Origin: Intoshia linei
Lineage: Eukaryota; Orthonectida; Rhopaluridae
DNA length: 27,870 bases
NCBI GenBank assembly: GCA_001642005.1
Contig: LWCA01000436.1
Span: 1 to 27,870, forward strand
Direction: 5' to 3'
Positions 1 to 9,004 of the stretch are shown here, piece by piece; the stretch's first letter is position 1; the number at the start of each line of letters is the position of its first letter. The translations under genes were made by a program, and so were the position numbers. Below the pieces are notes generated by a model that was not told where the DNA came from, ran no database searches, and saw only the letters and a list, made by a program, of their open reading frames with translations.

Positions 1-364
1 GAACCAATGCTCTAAAGTACATATGACTTCCGTTATTCGCTTGATCTCCATTTTGGGCGAATAACAAAGATTATACTGTAGCTAAAAAATATCTCAACCA
101 ACTTCCAGGGCCTGCTGAATAAATTCGTCTCTAAAGGGTTAAAGAAATTAAATTCTAAAAATCTTTTTTTTAACCATTTCAGTTCTCAGGTTTTACAAAA
201 TTTTTATGAATATTATCCTGGAAGGCGCAATATATTCATTTGTTTGAAAGCACAACCAGATTATTAATAAATTTAATTCATAATAATAATCCATTGAATT
301 ATGATATGAATGGTTAAAATTCTATATACATTTGTATATTATTAATTATAATTTTAGTTTTCAG
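1..364. other. No exon recognised; probably intron of the SLC35E-like gene
   Basis: The next exon opens at 365 after a good acceptor (tttcag), so this AT-rich stretch should be intron, with the 5' exons of the transporter lying off the left edge. I looked for the upstream transporter helices in all three plus frames and did not recognise them. Confidence 0.45.
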
Positions 365-890
365 AATGTGTACTCTAAAAAATACATTAGTAACAATTCA
401 TACCAGTAATATTAATGTATATTTATAATTAAAATGAAATATTAGACCTGCTGAAATTCAATTTTACTCATGTATATTTGCAATTTTGTTAAATATTCCA
501 ATTATTACATTGTACCTATGCTATATATACGTTACTCACCATGAATCATTGATAACACATGAATTTGGAAATGATTTTATATATCAAAATATTATATTTC
601 CAAAAATAGATTTTGTTGTTTTGTTGATAACTAGCGGATTGTTTAATTATACTCAAACTATGCTTTCTCTAATTTTAATTTCAAAAATCTCATCGATAAC
701 ATATAGGTTGTTTCTATTTAGAGTGTATATAACTGGTTATTTTAGTGTGTCAAACACAGTCAAACGTATTTTTAATAGTTTACTCTCCATATTAGTATTT
801 CAAAATACGCTGTCCGGCTTTTCAGCCTTTGGGATGCTTTGTGTTACAGTGGGAGTTTTGCTGTATAATAAAAGTATTGAAATAATTTGA
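365..890 (+). CDS. SLC35E-like nucleotide-sugar/triose-phosphate-type transporter, C-terminal part
   Basis: Three exons, 365-405, 446-706 and 746-890, join to 148 residues plus stop (tga 888-890). The product is the C-terminal half of a multi-pass SLC35/TPT carrier; most relatives sit in Golgi or ER membranes and exchange nucleotide sugars, but the substrate of the E subgroup is poorly known. The first exon gives NVYSKKYI, like the 'QNVFSKK' of SLC35E2. The second begins PAEIQFYS, like 'PELQFYTS'. The last gives SVSNTVKRIF and GVLLYNKS, the family's 'SVANTVKR' and 'GVLLYNKA' motifs. Introns are 40 bp (406-445) and 39 bp (707-745). The 39-bp one is in frame and has no stop, so unspliced DNA reads as one open frame, but the extra 13 residues would break the conserved TYSVSNTVKR. 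The gene is partial on the left. Family is confident; the E2 subtype is likely but not proven. Confidence 0.86.
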
Positions 891-914
891 TTAAATTAAA
901 ATACATGTACATCT

Positions 915-920
915 AATAAA
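915..920 (+). promoter_or_regulatory. Poly(A) signal AATAAA of the SLC35E-like gene
   Basis: A canonical AATAAA starts 25 nt after the stop codon, which fits a very short 3' UTR. It supports 888-890 as the true end of the coding region. Confidence 0.5.
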
Positions 921-1561
921 ATTTTAATCCGTTTTATTCGTATTCCAGAGATAATCTTTCCTTTTCTATATTTGAGTTCTAAAACGGAGATAATACTATT
1001 AAAATTAAACTTTAATGAATTAATTATAGAATTAACGATACATATAGATATGTAAAACGTATTTATAAAGCATGATACAATACATAAATGAAAATTAATA
1101 TTTACTATTTATTTGCTACTTTAATTTTACGAAGAGTAGTATTCATAAAACAATACAACCTGCACGACTTTTATAACAATTCGTACAATTACACCAGGAC
1201 AATTTAAATTATATAAAACCGAAATTATTGTCAACGAAAATTTAAATTAACATTGAATTAGATAAATTGTAAATACCAATATATGAGCATTCTCAATATC
1301 CGGTACTTTTAGGTAAATTTTTATGTTTAGGAACTTTGAATCAATTTTATATAAATCCATTATAATTGTATTTATTACCAAACTACACTAATTTGTTTTC
1401 GATTCCCCGGTATTTAGTTTGAATGGAAAATTTTACTTTTCTTGTTCCAATGATTTATTTACAATCGTTGCATAATGTAATTCAATGCATAGTATGGATT
1501 TGACAATTTTACATTTTTGTTTTTAATTTTATTGATATTATTTATTAATTTAGTTTAGAAA
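921..1561. other. Intergenic spacer, probable promoter region of the Kunitz/vWA gene
   Basis: About 640 bp of AT-rich sequence with no recognisable coding exon on either strand. It must hold the promoter of the gene starting at 1562. A TATA-like tatataaaac occurs near 1209-1218, but that is about 340 bp from the start codon and common by chance at this base composition. Confidence 0.3.
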
Positions 1562-4500
1562 ATGAAAAATAAAATGTACATGTTTCTGTTACTCTTTTTA
1601 TATTTTTGTATGCATTTTGTAAAATGCCAGTTGGATCAGGGTAAACTTATATTCAAATAGTTAATTATTATTTTATTAATTATATATTTCATTATATTTT
1701 AAATATCTTCCTAGTTTGTACTTTATCAAAAGATGAAGGTACATGGAACGGAAAGTGGAAATATAGATATTTTTATGATGTTAATATTAATAAATGCACC
1801 GATTTTTGGTACGCTGGAGCAAACGGAAATCCCAACAATTTTTTAACTCTAGATGAGTGTCAAGCGAAATGTCATACAAATTCACAAAGTATGATTTTAT
1901 ATAATACTAGGTTGACTGTTATGTACTACGTACAAACAGCACCTAGCTCTGCTGAGGACACATTTTTTTCTACCAAAAAAATAAATTCACGTTGAAAATC
2001 TAACTTAAAAATCATACTATTCACCATTATCAATCCTTTCAAGGAGTGATTCCCAAACTTGTTTCAGGTGGGACCGTCATATCACGTTACTTTTTACTTT
2101 AAAGTAAATTATTCCATTTTAATTTTTTGTTTGTTAACATTTGCGTAAAGAATTTTAAAACCAATTTTTATCCCATTTTTTTAATTTATTAGACAGAATG
2201 TGTGTATAATGTTAAAAATAAAGTAAAAACAGTCTAATCCTAAAAATTGTCATAAATAGCATAAATTTCAGAAAAAATAAAATTATAAACTATTTTGTTA
2301 TTTTGAGTGTGATGATATACAAATTAATTTAATTATGATGATATGTATATTTAGTACCAATTTAATAAATACTTAAAAATACCAATTATGTATCAATAAT
2401 TAACGGAATCATCACTTTATAAACATATTTCAGGCGAATTTTACCAATATTGAAAAGTATTGGTTGATAATATATTGAAAATTATTTTTCACCGGAAATG
2501 CGTAGATTTCTGGGGTTAAAATTTTGTACTTATATCAACTGGAATAAGATGCATCAGAACAATCTTTGTTTTTATTTGTATAACCGTTAATTATTTCAAA
2601 TATTTTGTTTTTCTAAAATAATAGCAAAATAAAAAAAAATAAATACTAAAATGTTTTTGACCATGAAGGCGTCACTTTGTGAGATTGAAATTTTTTCTGT
2701 TTGTTAACTGGATACAACTGTATAAACTGTATTTTTTTGAAATTCTAGGGCTATTTTTAATAAAAGAGTAATATGGGATTTGATCGTAAAAATGCAAATT
2801 TTTGGATTTTTGATTTATGATAATGTTTATTATTTTAAAACATAACCAAAATTTATGTTGTATAAAATTCTATGACTTTTCATTTTTACAAAAAATGGTA
2901 ATTTGTGGTTTATTCCGAGAAGATATAAGATTTTGAAATTAAAAATTGAAATTTATCATAACTTTTTTATGCTAGGCCCACTTTTACTCTTAAAAAAATC
3001 TTAGGTCCACTGAAAAAAAATTCGAGCGAATTATAATAAAATAATGATAAAAACAATAATAATGTATTTATTTTTTAGAATTAATGAGACGATTGAGCTT
3101 GACGATTCTGACAGAGTTTATTAATATTAGATACTAATGTGGTAAGCTTTAATCGTAGATTTTCCCTTTTTGAAATTTGTAGTCTATTTATTTTTGTGTC
3201 AGTAAATCTAAAACTGCACTAAACCAACATTCTTCTAAATAAGAGGATGGAAATGGCAACAAAGCAATTATAGCAAAAGTAGTTAAAGTCGGATTATTGT
3301 GCTATAAATTTGTAATATTTTCCAGGCCACACCAAAAAGTCGTAGGCCCCACCAAATTTCCAATATGCCACCAAAAATTTCGTCATGCCCCACTGGTGGG
3401 GAAACACTGATTAACATGTAGTATTATAAAATAATAATTATGATAAATGCAATATTGACGAGAATACAATTTATGTGTTTTAGCTACTATCCAGTCGTTC
3501 AATAGATGTTTGTTGGAGCAAGCTAGGGGTAGCTGTGATCAGTGGATGTCGAGATATAGTTACGATTCTAACACTAAAAAATGTAATCAATTTTGGTACG
3601 GAGGATGTAATGGGAATGAAAATAGATTCGAAACCAAATCTGAATGTCTAAGTGTCTGTAATTCCTATCAAAACACCACTCCATCTCTATCTCCAGGTAT
3701 AATTAACATTGTTTTTATCTAATAATTACAGCAATGATTCCAAAACTATATACCGTGATGTATTAGAGCGTACCTTCAAGATGGTTTGCAAAAATATAAT
3801 GAATTTTGAGTTTATGGACCCATTCTAAGTAAAAACATCCTAGCAAATACAATACTTATAAATTACGTTACAATTTTAACATATATTTTAACTATGCAAT
3901 TTTTAATTTTATAATTTTTATATTAGGGTGTCCACTTTCGACACTTTTTGTTGAATTAGAAAAAGTATATTTTACTGAACATTGGAAATGTAATTTAGAA
4001 CATAAATATCCAAGACCAAATTCCAAGGTCTATAGTTTATTCCACCTGAAAATTTTTAAAGCTTTTTAAAAAAACTAACTTTATTTAAATTTATTAATTA
4101 AAATTATTGAATTTAGGCAACAGCTTAGAACATTTTTTTTGAACCAAAATTTTAAAGGGGGCTTTTAGGAAATTTTTTTGAACCAAACTTTTAAGGTGGG
4201 TGTCGTGAAAAATTTTATAACTATCAATTGAACGATAATTGATATTAATATAGAAACAGCATTACACTAACAAAACAAAGTAATTAAGCAGTGTATTTTA
4301 AGCCAGATTAATTTAGGTCACATTTCAGTGTGTAAAATGAATAAAATTTACATTGTTATGAGCCAAAATATCTATTCAAAAAAAAATTATCTAAAAACCA
4401 CCCTTGAAATTTTGGTTCAAAAAAAATCTTAAAAACCTCCCCTTGAAAGTTTGGTTCAAAAAAAATTACTAAAATCCAATATTAAACTAAAATATAAATG

Positions 4501-6391
4501 AAAGTTTTACACATTCTACGACTTGCCCGTGGAATGTGTACATTTCAGTTTTAAACATTCTATACGAAATATATAAAAAATTTCATGTTTGTTATTATTT
4601 AAATCAGAGGGGGAAGCATTTACTGTTCTAAGGACGCACTAACGTCCCCAAAAAATTTAAAAAGGCCCACCTTTATAAATAAAATTTAATCAAATACAGC
4701 AGTTATTCTCATGGTGACTGGTCACACCAAGGGTTCAATACGAAAATTTAAGATGATTGGGGTGAATGATAAATTTTTAACACATTTTATTCAATTTGGT
4801 AAAATCTTATGAGAAAAAATCAAAATTTTACCAACCCTTAAGAAAAAAATCCACTTTTACCAAAAATTTATATTTAATTAATAATTTAAATTATTCACAA
4901 GGCCGCATCAAATCGTCAATAAGACCGTACTTTCACCACTTATGATCTAAATAATGAAACAAAAATCCAATAATTTAATAATTATAAGGAATTTTTATTT
5001 ATTTTTACAAATCTAAAATTAACATAAAATATTTAGTTTCATGTGAAAAACATGACATTACAATCTTTTTGGATGCATCTATTACTGAATCTGACATATG
5101 GACGAAAAAATTAGACATGGTTGTTGATATTATAAAAAATAATAAATTTGGAAATGATGATTTGTCGAAAACGCGATATAGTTTGTATTTGTACTCTAAC
5201 GACATTAGCTCGGAAGTAGTCAATATGGGAGAAAAATTTTCTACGTTTGATGAAAGCATTATAAAAAAGTTGGTTTACGCTAATACCGATACTGCCGATA
5301 TAGCCAATGTTTTACGTTTTTATAGAAGTAATTTATACGATAATGCTAATAAAGGATACAGAAAGGAGTATTCAAATATTGTGCTGATAATCACTGATAG
5401 TGTGGACGATAACACCATTTCAAATGATATTTTAAATGAAATAAATTCTACAAAATCTATAGCTAAATTAGCTGTAATTGATATTCAAGACGGGCAAAAC
5501 AGTAATGCTATTCGATGGTCTAATTTGGCCGATCTCACAATTAAAACAGAAAAATACAATGATTTTAATGAAGCTAATACAAACATGGCTAATCTTGTCT
5601 GCAATTCGCTAAAAAGTAATTCACATTATCATGTTAGGTTTATTAACGATTCGCTATTAGCTTTATATTTTAAATTTTTTATTCACACTTAGATTCCACT
5701 AAATTAATTTTTTCTAGACTCTTGTGATAATAGATTTTTTGACTTGACTGTCATTGCAGTGTCATCTCAAAACGATGGAGATTTAGAAGAAAATGCTATA
5801 TTATATGGAATATACAAATCCATGCATCAAGGAATGTTTGGTGCAATTATGCCCACTGGTACGCACATGGCTATGATAAATTCTCCTGAAACGGTTACGA
5901 ATTTTAATTTGGATTTTATAAATTACTATAACCAAGAAGCTTTATATACAAATATTCTTTCCACTACATTTTCGAGCTTTATTCCAAATATTGAACAAAG
6001 TTTATCGATTGCAACAAATTTTTATGTTTCGCAAAATACACGGAATATTAATGATCGTAGCAATTACAATAATGTGGTTATTTTGTTGGTTAATACGAGT
6101 CCGGCTTTGAACTCATTAGCTGGAATTGGTATTGTCACTGCTGCCAACACTTTAAAAAGATATGCATCCATATATGTTATCAGTGTTCCACTTTTTATTA
6201 AATCTGTAGACTATGATAGAGATTTGCTTATACAGATTTCCTCAGATGGCCACGTCTATGAAGCTTCTAGTTATGATAACATACATAACGCATTTCAAAT
6301 ATTACAATCCAAATTATGCTCCGATATACCCACAACAAGTAATTTTTATATAAAAGTATTGATACAATTAATTTTAATAATTATTTTATAA
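1562..6391 (+). CDS. Secreted or surface protein: signal peptide, two Kunitz domains, two vWA domains, hydrophobic tail
   Basis: Five exons, 1562-1640, 1715-1888, 3484-3696, 5037-5615 and 5718-6391, join to 572 residues; every junction is phase 1. Residues 1-26 form a signal peptide (MFLLLFLYF core). Kunitz 1 (C28-C79) has four cysteines: the second is Trp and the fourth Ala. Kunitz 2 (C93-C143) has all six, with FWYGGCNGN. vWA 1 (156-348) has an intact metal site: D168-A-S170-I-T172, a Thr in NTDTADIA and an Asp in LIITDS. In vWA 2 (349-about 550) all three metal-site motifs are changed, the first reading A362-V-S-S-Q. Residues 558-572 are almost wholly hydrophobic and precede the stop, as in a GPI signal or C-terminal anchor. 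The modules are those of matrix proteins; a protease-inhibitor or adhesion role is inference. A phase-1 donor (A|gtaatt at 6339) could bypass the tail. The long introns carry transposon sequence. Confidence 0.82.
1907..2960 (-). mobile_element. Helitron fragment with intact 3' end, truncated 5'
   Basis: Read on the minus strand, the 3' terminus is CTAG followed by T (plus: A1906, then CTAG 1907-1910), just downstream of a short hairpin built on tgtttgtac/gtacataaca. That is the classic Helitron end. The body to about 2960 is similar to the complete copy at 6471-7545 in blocks, for example the stretch with accaattatgtatcaataat (2381-2400). It lacks the TC 5' terminus and is interrupted by unrelated sequence. 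It lies in intron 2 of the Kunitz/vWA gene. Confidence 0.65.
3322..3409. mobile_element. hAT-like terminal sequence, probable element remnant
   Basis: On the minus strand this begins CAGTGTTTCCCCACCAGTGG, a start typical of hAT terminal inverted repeats (CAGTGnTTCCC). Similar sequence at 2044-2057 (agtgattcccaaac) could be the other end, but no matching 8-bp duplication flanks the pair, so the extent of the element is unknown. Confidence 0.35.
4141..4457. repeat. Inverted repeat with two-unit arms, MITE-like
   Basis: The left arm (4141-4202) contains two copies of a unit beginning GAACCAAA followed by a T-rich run. The right arm (4390-4457) is the inverted equivalent, again with two units. 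The spacer is about 190 bp. A transcript through intron 3 of the Kunitz/vWA gene could fold here into an imperfect stem of about 65 bp. No target-site duplication was identified. Confidence 0.6.
4697..4870. repeat. Fragment of the repeat also found inside the hAT element at 20077-21129
   Basis: Shared blocks include ttctcatgg...gtgac...aagggt, followed by aatacgaaaattta, and later cttatgagaaaaa followed by ttttaccaacccttaag. The matching blocks lie around 20355-20400 and 20490-20530. It is a decayed fragment in intron 3 of the Kunitz/vWA gene. Confidence 0.6.
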
Positions 6392-6392
6392 T

Positions 6393-6398
6393 AATAAA
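6393..6398 (+). promoter_or_regulatory. Poly(A) signal AATAAA of the Kunitz/vWA gene
   Basis: AATAAA begins one base after the stop codon (6389-6391). It argues that a transcript ends here and that the downstream collagen exons belong to another gene, or are used only in an alternative form. Confidence 0.5.
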
Positions 6399-6470
6399 TT
6401 GTACAATGTATATTAGGTCTATTTCATTTCCATTTTTTATAATATCGAAATATATAACATATATAGATAA

Positions 6471-7545
6471 CTAGTTGACTGTTATGTACTACTTACAAAC
6501 AGCATCTAGCTCTGCCGAGGAGACATTTTTATTCCACCAAAAAAATTATATAAACCTATTTTGTAATTTTTAATGTGATGATATATATTCAGTACCAATT
6601 TAATAAATACTGAAAATACCAATTATGTATCAATAATTAACCGAATCTTCACTTTAAAAACATATTTCAGTCGAATTTTACCACTATTGCAAAGGATTGT
6701 AATAATTTATTATAATTACTAATATAATAATATATATATATATAAAAATGATATTAACAAAATTGATAGCTTTTATTTCGTTGTTGTAGTTTCTATTAAA
6801 ATTTGTATTCTTTATTGGAAATGTGTAGACATTTAATTCACATTTTTTTTGAAATTGTAGGATCAATATTTACATTTTCAATTTTTATTTTATGTTAAAC
6901 AAAATATTTGAAAAATATTGGTTGGTAATATATTAAAAATTATTTTTCATCGGGAATGCGAAGATTTCTCGGGTAGAACTTTTGTATTTATATCAACTGG
7001 AATAAGCTCTATCAGAATAATATTTTTTTTTAATTTTTTGACAGTTAATTATTTCACATTTTTTGTTTTAATAAAATATTTCGGAAACAAAATATATGAA
7101 TACTAAAATACTTTTTTGACCGTGAAGTCGTCACTTATTCGTATTGAAATTTTTTATGTGTGTTAACATAATACAACTCTATCACCTGTAAATTTTTTTA
7201 ATTCTAGGGCAGTTTTCATTAAAAAAAGGTAATTTGTGGTTTTGGCCCTGAAGATTTTTTTAAATTTAAATTTATGATAATGTTCATGATGTTAAAATCC
7301 CCATCAGCGTATATATTTTTTTAAATTCTTCAACTCGTTTGATTTTCAAAAAGAGGGACAATTGGGGTTTTTGTCCCGTAAGATGTGAGTTTGGGCGATT
7401 GACATTTATTTTATTATACGTCCTGAAAAAAACTGTAATTGAAATGTGGACTTTATAAAATTTTAAGACTGGTAGTTATTTCAATAAAGTGGGACACACA
7501 CACATACACAAACAAAAATAGCGTAGCATATTATATAAGTTAGGA
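6471..7545 (-). mobile_element. Complete non-autonomous Helitron, 1075 bp
   Basis: On the minus strand the element reads A|TCCTAACTTATATAA ... hairpin ... CTAG|T: a 5' TC, a 3' CTAG and insertion between A and T, all hallmarks of Helitrons. The 5' subterminal region is rich in TTTGTTTG/GTGTGTG (plus strand 7492-7520). The 3' hairpin lies at about 6479-6505 (tgttatgtac/ttacaaaca). No Rep/helicase coding sequence is present, so it would depend on an autonomous relative. An extra block at about 6695-6895 is missing from the copy at 1907 but partly present in the copy ending at 25076. Confidence 0.8.
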
Positions 7546-8151
7546 TGAGCGCCGTTTAAAGGTTGTAAAATGATGCGAATAATTTTGATTTTGACATAAA
7601 AACTAATGATGCGATTCCAAATACTTTTGAATGATACTATTTGTGTGATTTTTATTTGTTTGATTTAGAAAAATTACCAAGAATAAACGAATTTATAGAA
7701 CTACGAAATAAACGACTAAGAAACTATAAATTATAAACATAATAAAAATGCTTAAAGTTAATTAATTAATATTAAATTAATGTCAGAACCAAATAATTTT
7801 AAATTATAATGTTACAATTTGACCTTCCACCAGTTGTACCAAACATTCTATTTGGTTTGGGTGAACAGATAAAACCACAACCCTGAAAATTATTAATCTT
7901 TCAATTGAAGAATGAGGCGAAGATAAATATTGTTTTACAAGTAAAATAATATTCGGAAAATTTAATTTGATTTATTTTATTGAGGGATAATGCATATTTA
8001 ATTAATTTTAATTTAAAAAAACTGATATTTTTTGCAACTAATTTTTTTTTAAAATAGTAGTAAATAATCGGAATTGTAAAAATCCTAAAATTTTGCCAAT
8101 TCCGTTTTTTTGTAATCGTCGCATCACTAATCACTAACCCCACGTCTTTTG
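7546..8151. other. Intergenic sequence, nothing recognised
   Basis: AT-rich spacer between the Helitron and the hAT-like MITE. No exon-like open frame, RNA gene or repeat was recognised on either strand. Confidence 0.4.
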
Positions 8152-8482
8152 CAGTGGCAGATCTAGGATTTTCAGCTAGGGGCAATAATTATTAAGGGAT
8201 AAACTTATATACTGTATTTAAATTTTAATTTTTATATTATGTTTATTATTATATTTCATTCTACTAAATATTTCAACAGCTGCATAGAAATTGAAGTTAA
8301 ACTCCGATAACAGATTAATATAAATATAACGTAAAAATGATAACAATCATAATTTAATAAATGCAATTTTATGAAAAATTAAAATCCTAGAAATTTTTTT
8401 TTATTTTACACAATGTTAATATACAAATTAAAATATTACGCCAGGGGGGAGGGCGGCCTGCACCCAATTAGATTAGCTACTG
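8152..8482. mobile_element. hAT-like MITE, 331 bp
   Basis: The left end is CAGTGGCAGATCTAGG; the right end, reverse complemented, is CAGTAGCTAATCTAAT. They agree at 12 of 16 positions, in the pattern of hAT terminal repeats. The 8-bp flanks gtcttttg and atctctta match at 5 of 8, as expected for an old duplication. There is no coding content. Confidence 0.6.
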
Positions 8483-8619
8483 ATCTCTTATTTCCCCACT
8501 TTCTTCTAGCAGTTATAGATTATTTCTAATTAATTAATTATGTATTGGATATACTGTATGATGGACCATGTGACGCTAATTCTGCTAACTAAAAAAAACA
8601 AAAAAAATCCAATACTATA

Positions 8620-8715
8620 TATCAATACATATATTATACATATATATACAATAATATATATTAATACAATATATATACAATAATATATATTAATAAAATA
8701 TATATATATACTATA
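8620..8715. repeat. AT-rich microsatellite and short tandem duplication
   Basis: Mostly (TA)n broken by two near-identical units of about 30 bp sharing acaataatatatattaata. Length polymorphism is likely. Confidence 0.6.
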
Positions 8716-8886
8716 ATATCGACGCAGTCCATGTTAAAAATGTTGAACCATTATTGTCATTGTTATTGAAAAAATAGTGTCAATTTGGATGAATCAATAA
8801 ACAATATTTTAATGCCCCACTTTATTATTTTTTTTATGACTATTTAATAACAATGATAATCTAATATACATTGCAATTTATTTTAA

Positions 8887-8904
8887 AGTACAATGCATTG
8901 TACT
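8887..8904. repeat. Perfect 18-bp palindrome upstream of the collagen gene
   Basis: AGTACAATGCATTGTACT is its own reverse complement and lies about 100 bp before the proposed collagen start codon. It could be a binding site for a dimeric factor or a chance palindrome; no protein can be named. Confidence 0.45.
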
Positions 8905-9004
8905 CTAAATAAAGCTTTCACACGAACTCCATAAACCAATTTAATTAAATTTATTATAAATTATTATTAATTAATTTAAAAATGGTTTTACTACTAATCT
9001 TTAC

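Noticed and set aside
2044-3409. A single hAT element bounded by agtgattcccaaac and its counterpart at 3396-3409
   Set aside because: The flanks ctttcaag and attaacat do not match as an 8-bp duplication, and Helitron sequence lies between. Only the right-hand terminus is reported, at low confidence.
3929-4044. Possible extra exon in the Kunitz/vWA gene (GCPLSTLF... after an attag acceptor at 3923-3928)
   Set aside because: It is open and phase-compatible, but matches no known domain, has two unpaired-looking cysteines and no strong donor. It lies among repeat sequence.
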